Assembly: GCF_016862955.1 (NCBI RefSeq)
Contig: NZ_BONY01000017.1
Span: forward strand, 90,179-154,178
From: Rhizocola hellebori
GTDB lineage: Bacteria > Actinomycetota > Actinomycetes > Mycobacteriales > Micromonosporaceae
Reading direction: 5' to 3'
Length of the DNA stretch: 64,000 nucleotides
The notes under the pieces: model-generated
The model's database searches: none
Told to the model about the DNA's origin: nothing
The model's input: the letters and a program-made list of their open reading frames with translations, nothing else
Position numbers and translations under genes: made by a program
Shown: in pieces, positions 9,623 through 18,349 of the stretch
How the letters are laid out: every line of letters begins with the position of its first letter
How positions within the stretch are numbered: the first letter of the stretch is position 1

Positions 9623-9991
9623 CTAGCTTTCGGAATCTGCCGCAAAGGTGGCCGCGGTCGCGCCGTCGAATTCGTAGCCGATGAATACGTCGGTACCTTC
9701 GACCCAGGCGTCGTGGCCCGGTTCGATGAGATACGCGTCGCCTGGCCCGAGCTCAAGCTTGGTCCCGTCGGCGTGTTCGACCCGCATGTGCCCTGCGACG
9801 ACCGCGCCAATGTGCCTGGCTTGGCAGGTTTCTGTCCCGACGATGGGCTTGACTGAAAGTGACCAGCGCCAGCCCGGCTGCAGCGTGAACCGGGCAACCT
9901 TGACCTCGCCCAGCTGTACCACGTCCACCTGGGCGTTGGGTGGGGTTCGTACCTCGTTCGCGTCGTTGAAGCTTCGGCTTGCAGTCGACAT
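9623..9991 (-). CDS. cupin-fold protein
   Basis: A 122-residue single-domain cupin. The beta-barrel core reads FTLQPGWRWSLSVKP, then CQARHIGAVVAGHMRVEHADG, LGPGDAYLIEPGHDAWVEG and a closing strand. It has only some of the classic metal-binding histidines and carries CQARH where HxH is usual, so metal binding is uncertain. It is convergent with the SnoaL-like gene and divergent from the flavodoxin-like gene; a strong palindrome sits between the divergent starts. Confidence 0.75.
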   Translation of the reverse strand: MSTASRSFNDANEVRTPPNAQVDVVQLGEVKVARFTLQPGWRWSLSVKPIVGTETCQARHIGAVVAGHMRVEHADGTKLELGPGDAYLIEPGHDAWVEGTDVFIGYEFDGATAATFAADSES

Positions 9992-10044
9992 TGGTAGACC
10001 TCCGTTGGTCGTCGGAAGGGCTTTCGCTCACACAGCCTAGGACC

Positions 10045-10067
10045 TTGGAGGCGTCATTCGCCTCCAA
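10045..10067. promoter_or_regulatory. perfect 9-bp inverted repeat in the cupin/flavodoxin divergent region
   Basis: The arms TTGGAGGCG (10045-10053) and CGCCTCCAA (10059-10067) flank a 5-bp spacer. The repeat lies 54 bp upstream of the cupin start and about 105 bp upstream of the flavodoxin-like start. Its position and symmetry fit an operator for a dimeric repressor or activator. No cognate regulator is encoded next to it except possibly the HD-GYP/LuxR protein. Confidence 0.45.
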
Positions 10068-10171
10068 CGTCATCGGATGGTAATAACCCGGCCTGCGCAT
10101 CGGTGCGGCGTGACGGGTGATGATGGATGGCGTCAACCGAACCCTCCACAATGGCGGGAGATGGAGAGAAC

Positions 10172-10888
10172 ATGACAGGCTTCACGGCCCGCTTCGACGA
10201 CCTGAGCGCGTTGTTCATCAACTGCACCCTCAAGCGGTCACCCGAGTTGACCCACACCGGCGGCCTGGTCGACATCAGCCGGTCCATCATGGAAAAGCAT
10301 GGTGTGCATGTGGAAGTTGTCCGCGCCATCGATCACGACCTCGCCACCGGGGTGTGGCCGGACATGACCGAACATGGCTGGGCGAGCGACGAGTGGCCGG
10401 CGTTGTACGAGCGGGTCCAAGCAGCCGACATCCTTGTCCTGGCTGGTCCGATCTGGCTGGGCGACAACAGCTCGGTGATGAAACGCGTCATCGAGCGGCT
10501 GTATTCATGCTCCTCGCTTCTCAATGACGCCGGTCAGTACGCCTACTACGGTCGCGTGGGTGGGTGTCTGATTACCGGGAACGAAGATGGCGTCAAGCAC
10601 TGCGCGATGAACATTCTCTACAGCCTGCAGCACCTGGGCTACACCATCCCGCCGCAGGCCGACGCCGGCTGGATCGGTGAGGCCGGGCCGGGTCCGTCCT
10701 ATCTGGACCCAGGGTCCGGCGGGCCAGCAAACGACTTCACCAACCGAAACACGACGTTTATGACCTGGAATCTGATGCATCTGGCCCGAATGCTCAAGGA
10801 CGCCGGAGGCATTCCCGCGTACGGCAATCAGCGCAGCGCCTGGGATGCTGGTGCGCGATTCGACTTCGCCAATCCCGAATACCGCTAG
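10172..10888 (+). CDS. flavodoxin-like NAD(P)H-dependent FMN oxidoreductase
   Basis: A 238-residue flavodoxin-fold protein. The N-terminal strand ALFINCTLKRSPE is the usual FMN phosphate-binding loop of NADPH-dependent FMN reductases. ADILVLAGPIWLGDNSSVMKRVIERL (about residues 88-113) is the second FMN-contact loop. GRVGGCLITGNEDGVKHCAMNI is a later conserved strand-helix. The start at 10172 is preceded by a GGAGAG sequence; an in-frame ATG at 10127 seems too far upstream. Its 3' end overlaps the convergent HD-GYP/LuxR gene by 4 bp. A short fragment of a second copy exists at 49784-49819. Confidence 0.8.
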   Translation: MTGFTARFDDLSALFINCTLKRSPELTHTGGLVDISRSIMEKHGVHVEVVRAIDHDLATGVWPDMTEHGWASDEWPALYERVQAADILVLAGPIWLGDNSSVMKRVIERLYSCSSLLNDAGQYAYYGRVGGCLITGNEDGVKHCAMNILYSLQHLGYTIPPQADAGWIGEAGPGPSYLDPGSGGPANDFTNRNTTFMTWNLMHLARMLKDAGGIPAYGNQRSAWDAGARFDFANPEYR

Positions 10889-12459
10889 CGGTCTTCGGCT
10901 TCGAAGGCGCCCACCAAGCCGTGCTGCGACGCGAACAATGTCGCCGCGGCCCGGCTCGATACTCCGATTTTGGTGTAGATGTGCTCGGTGTGGTTGGCCA
11001 CCGTTTTGGGTGTCACGGTGAGCAGGTCGGCGATCTGTTTGTTGGTGCGGCCGCGTGCGAGCAGTCCCAGCACTTCGACCTCGCGGGCGGTCAGGCCGTT
11101 GGGCCAGGCTCGCCGTGCGGTGCTTCGCTTACCGGCCGCTTTCAGCACTGCTGCAACGGCGTCTCCGTCGAGCCGGCCGGCCCGCACCTCAGCTGCCAGC
11201 TCGGCGGCTGCCTGCTCGGGTGGAATTGCCAGCCGGTACGGGCGTGGCTCGGACATGGCGTGGTAGACATCGGCGACGGCCAATAGCCGATCGAGCGGCC
11301 GCAGCGACGTCGCGGTCAGGCCACGCGGATAGCCGGAGCCGTCGAGCCGTTCGTGATGGCGGCCCGCGACCTCACAGCTGGCGGTCAGCGCGCTGACACC
11401 GGCCAGCATCCGTTCGGTGAGGTACGGGTGGATGCGCACGTGTTCGCGTTCGGATGCGCTCAACGGGCCGGGCTTGTCCCAGATCGCGTTGGACACACCC
11501 AGCCGGCCCAGATCGTGGAGAAGACCGGCGCGGCGGACGGTAAGAATGTCCGCCTCGGACATTCGCCACAGCCGCGCTGCCTCAGCGGCGAGATTGGCCA
11601 CACCACGCGAACGCCCGGCGAAGTGAGGCGATTTCAAGTCGGCCAGGTCTGCCATCGCCTCCAACACAGAGTCGAGGTCGCTGCCATCGACCATTGGCGA
11701 CAGGCTGGGCTCGGCGTCGAGGATGGCATCCCACTCCGAGGCTTCGTCAAGCCCGTCCAGGATGGCGGATGCGTTGGTGCAGAACAGGTCCACAATGGCC
11801 GGATCGAAATCGGCACCTCGATGCCGCACGGCCGCTTTACGGGCACCGTCGACGCCGTACCGGCGAGCATAGACCTCAACAGGTCCGGCCACCTGAACGA
11901 GGCGGGCCGGCAGCGTTATTGACGCCCCGGCCAGACCACGCGGAACACCTTTGCCGTCCCATTGGGCGTACCCGTGCCGAAACGACCGCACGGCTATCTC
12001 GTCGAGCCCGATCTGCTCGGCGAACTGGGCACCCAGACGCGAGTGGGTGTTAAGGAATTCGGTCACCTTCTTCATGCTCGACCGAGGGAACCCGGCCAGC
12101 CGGCGGGCCCGCTGTAGACCGCTGCCATGCCCGCCGACGCGGCGTACAAGAAAGGAGATGATCTGTGCGGTGTTCATGCCCAGCAAGTCGAAGGTGTCGG
12201 ACTTGAAGGCGATGTCGTCGCCGAACCAGCTCGCCTGCTCGGCTGCATCAGCGTGGCAGTAGGCGTTGAACATCAGCCCGAGATAGTAGGTGGCGCTGCG
12301 TTCGCCTGGCGTGGCTCCCGCCAGCTCGGCAAGGCGCAAGGCGATGACGGTCTGGCGCATGCAGTGCGCCATCGGCTGCCCCAGTCCCAGGTCGGCGGCG
12401 TAGGACAAGGTCGCCACCAGCTCAGCGACCCGAACACCCTGCGTCGGCGCACTCGGCAT
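10885..12459 (-). CDS. HD-GYP domain/LuxR-type HTH fusion regulator
   Basis: A 524-residue protein joining an N-terminal helical region, an HD-GYP phosphodiesterase-like domain and a C-terminal LuxR HTH. Metal-binding motifs are visible: GLLHDLGRLGV, then GRHHERLDGSGYPRGL (the HHE...GYP segment) and AVADVYHAM. The last 65 residues, LTAREVEVLGLLARGRTNKQIADLL and on, are a canonical NarL/FixJ-type HTH. HD-GYP proteins usually degrade cyclic dinucleotides; the fusion suggests a directly ligand- or turnover-controlled transcription factor. The ATG at 12459 gives the best start. It is divergent from a hydrolase gene across two inverted repeats. Confidence 0.85.
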   Translation of the reverse strand: MPSAPTQGVRVAELVATLSYAADLGLGQPMAHCMRQTVIALRLAELAGATPGERSATYYLGLMFNAYCHADAAEQASWFGDDIAFKSDTFDLLGMNTAQIISFLVRRVGGHGSGLQRARRLAGFPRSSMKKVTEFLNTHSRLGAQFAEQIGLDEIAVRSFRHGYAQWDGKGVPRGLAGASITLPARLVQVAGPVEVYARRYGVDGARKAAVRHRGADFDPAIVDLFCTNASAILDGLDEASEWDAILDAEPSLSPMVDGSDLDSVLEAMADLADLKSPHFAGRSRGVANLAAEAARLWRMSEADILTVRRAGLLHDLGRLGVSNAIWDKPGPLSASEREHVRIHPYLTERMLAGVSALTASCEVAGRHHERLDGSGYPRGLTATSLRPLDRLLAVADVYHAMSEPRPYRLAIPPEQAAAELAAEVRAGRLDGDAVAAVLKAAGKRSTARRAWPNGLTAREVEVLGLLARGRTNKQIADLLTVTPKTVANHTEHIYTKIGVSSRAAATLFASQHGLVGAFEAEDR

Positions 12460-12503
12460 GAGGCAAGCGTAAACCCGGCTTCGATCATGACGTGATGGAC
12501 CCG

Positions 12504-12539
12504 TACCCCAGATATGGGTAATACACCTCATGCGGTGTA
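12504..12539. promoter_or_regulatory. two adjacent inverted repeats in the LuxR/hydrolase divergent region
   Basis: The first repeat has TACCC arms (12504-12508 and 12516-12520). The second has arms TACACC (12522-12527) and GGTGTA (12534-12539). They sit between the divergent starts at 12459 and 12596. LuxR-type regulators commonly bind such short interrupted palindromes, so autoregulation plus control of the hydrolase is a reasonable inference. Confidence 0.45.
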
Positions 12540-12595
12540 CCGCCACGCCTTCCTACGGTGGATCTATCACCAACCCACGCCGCCGGAGGCCTACC

Positions 12596-13399
12596 GTGAC
12601 AAATTCCCTTGATACCGCCGAATTCAAAGGCTATGCCGACACCGCAGGCTTGCCCACCTACTACGAGGCGCAGGGTCGCGGAGACTCACTCGTCATGCTG
12701 CACGGCGGCTTCTGTTCGGTGAACACGTTCGCCGCCTTCACCCCGCAGTTCACCGAACGGTACCGGGTTTTCAGCCCCGAGCGGCGCGGACACGGACGCA
12801 TGCCCGACCCCGAAGGCCCGATCACCTACGAGATCATGGCCGACGACACCATCGCCTTCCTCGAAGCCCTCGGCATCGGTCCAGCCCACCTCGTCGGCTG
12901 GAGCGACGGCGCCAACGTCGCAATGATCACCGCCATGCGCCGCCCGGACCTTGTCCGCAAACTGGTGCTGATCGGGACAGCGGTCAACATCAGCGGTGCC
13001 AAGCCGTGGGCGAAGGCCATGACCGAAAACATGACCGTGCAACATGTCCCGCCGTTCCTGACCGACGAGTACGCGAGGCTGTCACCCGACGGACGAGACC
13101 ACTTTCAGGTGGTCTTCGACAAGCTCGCCCGAGCCATCATCGATACACCCCAAACTCTGGCTGACCTAACCCGCATCACCGCACCGACACTTGTGATGGC
13201 AGGCGACGACGACCTGGTCACGGTCGAGCATCTGGAAGCCATGCGCGCCGCCGTCCCCGACGGCCAGCTAGCCATCGTGCCCGGATCCTCACACGGCCTG
13301 CCGCTGGAAAAGCCCGAACTCGTCGCCCGGCTCATCCTCGACTTCCTCGCCGACAAGCAGGCGCCGAAGTTCATGCCCGGACCCACGACACAGAGCTAG
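12596..13399 (+). CDS. alpha/beta hydrolase
   Basis: A 267-residue alpha/beta-hydrolase-fold protein. The oxyanion motif is LVMLHGGF (about residues 31-38). The nucleophile elbow is GWSDGAN, carrying Ser in the Gly-x-Ser/Asp position, the acid lies in AGDDDLV, and the catalytic histidine is in GSSHGLP. The GTG at 12596 follows GGAGG by 7 bases, which fixes the start; upstream frame-open sequence has no ribosome site. The substrate is unknown. It is transcribed divergently from the HD-GYP/LuxR regulator, which may control it. Confidence 0.85.
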   Translation: MTNSLDTAEFKGYADTAGLPTYYEAQGRGDSLVMLHGGFCSVNTFAAFTPQFTERYRVFSPERRGHGRMPDPEGPITYEIMADDTIAFLEALGIGPAHLVGWSDGANVAMITAMRRPDLVRKLVLIGTAVNISGAKPWAKAMTENMTVQHVPPFLTDEYARLSPDGRDHFQVVFDKLARAIIDTPQTLADLTRITAPTLVMAGDDDLVTVEHLEAMRAAVPDGQLAIVPGSSHGLPLEKPELVARLILDFLADKQAPKFMPGPTTQS

Positions 13400-13404
13400 T
13401 ACTG

Positions 13405-14478
13405 CTAGGCGTTCAACTGGTAGAAGCGGAAGAACGGGTGCTCGATATCAAGAATCCTGCTTGAGCCAAAGCCGCTCGCGGTAGCCAGCGCCTGCAACTG
13501 CGACGGCCGCATCACGGTACCGACGGGATCCATATCTGGTTTGTCGCGGCCCTGGGGCAGGCACCACAGCGGGCTGACATTGGCGAAGAACCTCTGGACC
13601 GGGTCATCGGTCGGCGACACCAAGGTCTCGTCGGTTGCCTCATCCATGACGATGACTGCACCGCCGCCGGCCAGTGCCCCGCGCGCGGTGCTCAGCACCT
13701 TCTGCGGATAGCCAAAGTCGTGCACACACTCGAACAGGAAGATCACGTCGTAGCTGCCCTGGACCGGCTGGGCAAGGTCGTGTTCATGGAAGGTAACCCG
13801 GCCCGACACCCCCGCCGCCTGAGCGTTGGCCCGCGCAGCCGCAATGGATGCAGCGTCGGCGTCATAGCCACTTACGGTGATTTTTGGGTACGCCTTGGCC
13901 AGCTCGACCGACGACCAGCCGGAGCCGCAACCGAAGTCGGCCACGCGCGCGCCTCCGTCAAGCCGCTCGGTAAGGCCGGGGATCGCGGGCAGCCAGGCGG
14001 GGATGAGCTCGTTGGCGAAGGCGGGCCGGTTCAGAGCCGCCTGCGCGGAGACCCCTCCCGGGTAGGCCGAGTAGGGCACCCCTTCCCCGGTACGGAAGGC
14101 CGCGGCGAGCCGTTCAAGCACGGCCCCGACACCGGCGATCGCCTGGCTGAGGGGAGCAAGGTAGAAGGGCGACAGCTCGTCGACGAACACTTCACGGCCG
14201 CCCTCCGCCAGAGTGAACGACGCCGTCGCCGGGTCAGTTCCTTCGACCGCGACGAACCCCGTGACCGCTTGCGCCTGAAGCCATTCCCGGACGTACCGCT
14301 CGTCGCAACCAGATGCCTCCGCAAGCTCGATGCTTGACGCGGGGCCGATGTCAGCGAGTGTCCGGTAAAGGCCGAGCGTATGACCAAGATAGACGTTGGA
14401 GATTTCGGAGGCGCCGACCCCTGCCAGGAGCACCTTCGTGACGAGTTCTTCCGCCGGCGAGCTGGTCTCGGTTGTCAC
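13405..14478 (-). CDS. class I SAM-dependent methyltransferase
   Basis: A 357-residue protein of the same family as the gene at 6648. It has the winged-helix dimerisation region (ELAEASGCDERYVREWLQAQAVTGFV, about 49-74), SAM motif I RVADFGCGSG near residue 180 and a VIVMDEATDE strand later. The start is GTG with a GAGGGG ribosome site 9 bases upstream. It ends 5 bp from the convergent hydrolase stop. Its substrate is unknown. The two methyltransferases flank the accessory block and look like ancient paralogues. Confidence 0.85.
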   Translation of the reverse strand: MTTETSSPAEELVTKVLLAGVGASEISNVYLGHTLGLYRTLADIGPASSIELAEASGCDERYVREWLQAQAVTGFVAVEGTDPATASFTLAEGGREVFVDELSPFYLAPLSQAIAGVGAVLERLAAAFRTGEGVPYSAYPGGVSAQAALNRPAFANELIPAWLPAIPGLTERLDGGARVADFGCGSGWSSVELAKAYPKITVSGYDADAASIAAARANAQAAGVSGRVTFHEHDLAQPVQGSYDVIFLFECVHDFGYPQKVLSTARGALAGGGAVIVMDEATDETLVSPTDDPVQRFFANVSPLWCLPQGRDKPDMDPVGTVMRPSQLQALATASGFGSSRILDIEHPFFRFYQLNA

Positions 14479-14610
14479 TGCTCATCACCCCTCACAGAAC
14501 GAGCTACCCCTCAGACTAGAGCCAACCCGGCAATGCAGACATTACGGGGTGCTTACCAGCGGCCGCTCTCGACGCCCAGGTCACGCCGCACAAATAGGCT
14601 CTCGTCAGTG

Positions 14611-15054
14611 CTAACCCTCTTCGACTGGCCTGCGGCCGCGGCGGATTGCGCGAATCAGTAGCACGGCCATTGCGGTGGCCCAGATACATCCGACGACTAT
14701 CAGCAGGCCGCGCGGATAGTCGCGCGGCAGCGCGGAGGGCAGGTCGGAGCTGCGGCCGTGGCCGGTGACAGCGGGCAGCGCGATGATCACGACTGCGGCC
14801 GTGGTCAACAGGGCGGCTTGGACTATCGGGCGGGCGGTACGCGGAACCAGCTTTACGACGAGGACACCGACGCCGATGAAGATGGGCATGAGGACAAGCT
14901 CGTGACCGACGAGCGAAAGGATAAGGAAACGTATGTAGTTGAAGAGGTTGTCTTCCTCGGTCAGCACCCCGACGCCGGCGTAGAGCAGCGCGATGAGGCC
15001 GAGTGCCACCAGGCCTCGCCGGGTCCACGTCATCCAGGTCGGCTGGCGGCTCAC
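14611..15054 (-). CDS. small integral membrane protein, last gene of the oxidoreductase operon
   Basis: A 147-residue protein with four predicted membrane segments: LVALGLIALLYAGVGVL, LILSLVGHELVLMPIFIGVGVLVV, AALLTTAAVVIIALPAV and LLIVVGCIWATAMAVLLI. The GTG start overlaps the stop of the molybdopterin oxidoreductase by 4 bp (GTGA), so it belongs to the same transcript. No family is recognised. It may support assembly or anchoring of the oxidoreductase. Confidence 0.7.
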   Translation of the reverse strand: MSRQPTWMTWTRRGLVALGLIALLYAGVGVLTEEDNLFNYIRFLILSLVGHELVLMPIFIGVGVLVVKLVPRTARPIVQAALLTTAAVVIIALPAVTGHGRSSDLPSALPRDYPRGLLIVVGCIWATAMAVLLIRAIRRGRRPVEEG

Positions 15055-16169
15055 GTTGGTCTCTCTACGACGAGGCGCTGCACCCATTTGGTTTGCATGA
15101 CGCCTGGGCGGTTGGGGGCGATGAGCCGGCACGGGTAGCCGTGGTCGAGGTGCAGCGGTTCGCCGTGCAGCCGTAGGGCGAGCAGCGTGAGCGGGTCGCG
15201 TGCGTGCGGTGGTGCGAGCGTGGACTGGCTGTACGCGCCCTGCTGCATGGACACGACGTAGACCTGGTAGGTGTCGTCGCCTCCGGCTGCGGCTACGAGG
15301 TCGGCGATTCTCACTCCGGACCAGAGCGCGTTGGCGCTCCATCCCTCGACACAGGTGATGGGAAGTTGTGAAGTGTGTTGCGGCAACGCGTTCAGGTCGG
15401 CGAGGCTGAACGTCCGGACGCCTGCGGGGCCGGCCAGTTCGAGCCGGTAGCCGGGATCGGTGGCCATGGCGACGACTCCGGCGCTGACGGCCGATTTGTT
15501 GACCGGCAGCCCTTGCGGGCCGATGCGCGGGTCACGTGGCGCCAGCAATGACACACTCGCCAGAGGCCGGACGGTCTGGCCTACGGTGGCCAGTGTGATC
15601 ACACCCGTGGCGGCCGCCACCGAGGCGAGCAATCCGCGGCGGCTCAGCCCACCGGAGACCGGTTCGCGGCGCGGCGAGGTGCTCAACGCGCGACGAACGA
15701 TGGGGAGCTTGACACCAAGATGGACCAGAACAGAGCCGGCCAGAGCCCACGCCGTCCAATAGTGCGCTCTGGTGAAGAAGAAGCTCATCGGCTGGTACCA
15801 GCGAAAAATGTTCAGGATCCCGGAAAACACCTGGAACAGGGCCGTGGCGACCAGCACCGCCAGACTCACCCTTTCCAAAGCGTGCACCGGATCGCGCAAC
15901 GACGGCCACCGGAACAGCTTCGGGTACACCGACCACAGCTTCACCGACAGCAACGGCGCCAACGCAAGCCCGGTCGCCACATGCAAACCTTGTGTCACCC
16001 GGTAGAGGTTCACCGGACGCGACGGCCACGCGAACCACCACGGCGGCTGCTGGATGGCGTGGCTCAGATAGCCGGTGACAAAGCAAATACCGATGGCAAT
16101 GCCAAGGGTGACACCGAGTTGGCTGGTGAGTTTGGGGCTACGCAGAAGCGAGGTGAACCGTCTGGCCAT
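15051..16169 (-). CDS. membrane cytochrome b-like/molybdopterin-dependent oxidoreductase fusion
   Basis: A 372-residue protein. The N-terminal half has several membrane segments with histidines at haem-ligand-like positions (QGLHVATGLALAPLL, AHYWTAWALAGSVLVHLGV). A twin-arginine-like LSRRGLLASVAAATGV follows. The C-terminal half is an oxidoreductase molybdopterin-binding domain, with a cysteine in LPITCVEGWS as the likely molybdenum ligand. It resembles sulphite-oxidase/YedYZ-like systems in a single chain. The ATG at 16169 lies 5 bp after the GT87-like stop. The operon's small membrane protein follows. The second copy of this operon at 42-45 kb lacks it. Confidence 0.8.
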   Translation of the reverse strand: MARRFTSLLRSPKLTSQLGVTLGIAIGICFVTGYLSHAIQQPPWWFAWPSRPVNLYRVTQGLHVATGLALAPLLSVKLWSVYPKLFRWPSLRDPVHALERVSLAVLVATALFQVFSGILNIFRWYQPMSFFFTRAHYWTAWALAGSVLVHLGVKLPIVRRALSTSPRREPVSGGLSRRGLLASVAAATGVITLATVGQTVRPLASVSLLAPRDPRIGPQGLPVNKSAVSAGVVAMATDPGYRLELAGPAGVRTFSLADLNALPQHTSQLPITCVEGWSANALWSGVRIADLVAAAGGDDTYQVYVVSMQQGAYSQSTLAPPHARDPLTLLALRLHGEPLHLDHGYPCRLIAPNRPGVMQTKWVQRLVVERPT

Positions 16170-16174
16170 GGCAA

Positions 16175-17536
16175 TCAAGACAATCCGGGGGCGGCAAGGC
16201 GGATCTGCCACCGTGCGGCAGCACGCACGGCAAACACTGCCGCGACCATCAGGGCCGCGACACCGTAGCCGACCTGCTGCGCGTGCGTGCCGTGGAGATG
16301 AAGGTTGCTCGAGTATTGCGCCACGTAGCCCGCCAACGCGACGGCCAGCCACTCGACCCGACCGCTCAACGCCACCATCACCACCAGAAGTATGGCGTAC
16401 CAGGAGTAGGCGGGGGTGCTGACGAGAAGGAACACGCCGGTTAACACTGTCGCGGTGTCCCAGGGTCGCGCCGGATCGGTCTTCCAGTAGCAGATCAGTG
16501 CGGCGGCGAGCAGGATCAGAGCCGCGGCCGCGGTGGCGGCGGTGGGCGGCAGAATCGGGGCCAGCAAGGCGAAGCGGGTCCCGCCGCGGTAGCCCTCCTC
16601 GCTGAGGTATCCGGGTAGATAGCCCAGCACTCCCGGGCCGGTCGCTAGTACATAGGGCAGATATACGGCGGCGAGGGTGGCACCGGCTGCGGCGATGACG
16701 GTGAGCGGGCGGCGGCGTAGCAGCGAAGGCCCAATTAGCACCGGCGTGATCTTGGCGGCGATGGCCAGCCCGAACAGGACTGCTCCTGCGGCCGTGCCAC
16801 GCCACGATCGGGCCTGCGCTGCGACGAGAAGCGCTGACGCGACAAGGAAAGCGCCTACCACGTCCAGGTGTGCGTTGTTGCCGGCTTCCAGCGCGACCAG
16901 CGGGCACCACGCCCACAGCGCGGCCCAGCGCGGATCTCCGCCGGCTCGCGGCAAAGCGAGCAAGAGCAGGATCGTCGTCGCCACAGCGAACAGCGCTGAC
17001 GCGAGCTGGATGGGCCGTTCTCTTGACCCTTCCGGCGAAAGCATTGCCACGCTGGCGAAGTAGGCCTGGGCAACGGGTGGGTAGATGGTGTTGACCACCG
17101 GCCGGTTGATCATAGTGCAGCCCGGCATCAGGCCGCTTCCGGGTGCCACACACCACGCGGAGTGCTGCGGCCACAGGAAATCGTCGCGCAGACCGGCAAG
17201 CTCCGTGGCGGCTGGAACATGCCGATACGGATCGACGCCGGAGGTTTGGACACGACCGTCCCACAAATAGCGGTAAAGGTCGTCGCTGGTGCGCGGTGGC
17301 GCGAATCCAGCAGCCAACGGCAAAGCGATCCCTCCCACCACGATCAGGGTCGCTGCGGCGCGGCGTGGCACTTTGCGGATGAGCCAGCAGGCCGTACCGA
17401 AAAGCAGCCAGGCACCGGCCATAAACACGTACCACCCGATGCTGCCCTGCCACGGTGCGGGATGCACCAGCCACCAGACACACACCGTCAGCAGTGCCAC
17501 ACACGCCAATGCCGAGACCGAACGCAGATGCTTCAT
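16175..17536 (-). CDS. GT87-like polyprenol-phosphate-dependent membrane mannosyltransferase
   Basis: A 453-residue polytopic membrane protein with about ten or more hydrophobic segments. The extracellular loop early in the chain (PPRTSDDLYRYLWDGRVQ) carries the acidic residues expected of GT-C glycosyltransferases. NRPVVNTIYPPVAQAYF and GNNAHLDV are conserved further on. It resembles the mycobacterial Rv0541c-type protein. The start MKHLRSV at 17536 lies 20 bp after the MTA phosphorylase stop. A close paralogue with the same neighbours is at 44028-45398. The acceptor is unknown; the lipid-sugar chemistry fits the GT2 in this operon. Confidence 0.8.
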   Translation of the reverse strand: MKHLRSVSALACVALLTVCVWWLVHPAPWQGSIGWYVFMAGAWLLFGTACWLIRKVPRRAAATLIVVGGIALPLAAGFAPPRTSDDLYRYLWDGRVQTSGVDPYRHVPAATELAGLRDDFLWPQHSAWCVAPGSGLMPGCTMINRPVVNTIYPPVAQAYFASVAMLSPEGSRERPIQLASALFAVATTILLLLALPRAGGDPRWAALWAWCPLVALEAGNNAHLDVVGAFLVASALLVAAQARSWRGTAAGAVLFGLAIAAKITPVLIGPSLLRRRPLTVIAAAGATLAAVYLPYVLATGPGVLGYLPGYLSEEGYRGGTRFALLAPILPPTAATAAAALILLAAALICYWKTDPARPWDTATVLTGVFLLVSTPAYSWYAILLVVMVALSGRVEWLAVALAGYVAQYSSNLHLHGTHAQQVGYGVAALMVAAVFAVRAAARWQIRLAAPGLS

Positions 17537-17555
17537 GGCAGCTCGAAAGGCAGGC

Positions 17556-18332
17556 TCATCCCGTCCAATGCCGAGCCGCACGAGCATCCGGCCCTGTCCC
17601 CAGCGCGCCCACCGCGGCCATCAGCAGCTGCCGCATCCGTTCGGTATTGGAGGCGAAGACCCGGAACACTTCGTCCTGGGTCACTCCCCGATCGCCTTGC
17701 ACCCCGGCGTCGAGGTCAGTCACCAAAGCAATGGCGGCGTAACACATCGCCATTTCACGCGCCAGCACCGCTTCCGGGGCACCGGTCATATTGATGACAG
17801 TGCTGCCCTGTACTGCATAACCGCGCGACTCGGCACGCGTGGAGAATCTAGGCCCGTTGATGACCACCATCGCTCCGCCGTCGGTCAAGGATTGGCCCGC
17901 GACGTTCGCGGTCTCCAAAATGGACTTTCGAAGTCGCGGGCAGTACGGGTCGGCGAAGTTGATGTGCACCGCGCCGGTGTCGTAGAAGGTGTGCTCACGG
18001 CCGCTGGTGTGATCGATCAGCTGGTCAGGCAGCACGAAGGTGCCCGCCTGAAGGCGGGGTTGCAGCCCGCCGACCGCGCACGGAGCGAGAATCTGGCGGC
18101 AGCCCAAGGACCGCAACGCCCACATGTTGGCCCGGTAAGGGATGCGATGCGCCGGATAGCGGTGACCGGCACCGTGGCGGGGCAGGAAAGCGACCTCCTT
18201 GCCACCGACACGTGCCACCGTGACCGGCGCCGACGGCTCACCATAAGGCGTGTCGGGTTTGAACTCACCGTGAACCTCGTCAAACAGCTCGTAAAGCCCT
18301 GACCCACCGATGACCGCGGTTTCTGGACGCAT
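17556..18332 (-). CDS. mtnP: S-methyl-5'-thioadenosine phosphorylase
   Basis: A 258-residue MTA/purine nucleoside phosphorylase that cleaves 5'-methylthioadenosine with phosphate to adenine and methylthioribose-1-phosphate. The phosphate loop IGGSGLYELF is at residues 8-17 and PRHGAGHRYPAHRIPYRANMWAL follows. NGPRFSTRAES and INMTGAPEAVLAREM are family signatures. The two aspartates in VTDLDAG select 6-aminopurines. The ATG at 18332 is 17 bp after the methyltransferase stop. It would recycle by-products of SAM chemistry; the operon contains one methyltransferase. The second copy is at 43231-44031. Confidence 0.92.
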   Translation of the reverse strand: MRPETAVIGGSGLYELFDEVHGEFKPDTPYGEPSAPVTVARVGGKEVAFLPRHGAGHRYPAHRIPYRANMWALRSLGCRQILAPCAVGGLQPRLQAGTFVLPDQLIDHTSGREHTFYDTGAVHINFADPYCPRLRKSILETANVAGQSLTDGGAMVVINGPRFSTRAESRGYAVQGSTVINMTGAPEAVLAREMAMCYAAIALVTDLDAGVQGDRGVTQDEVFRVFASNTERMRQLLMAAVGALGTGPDARAARHWTG

Positions 18333-18349
18333 CGCACGTGCTCCTAGTC

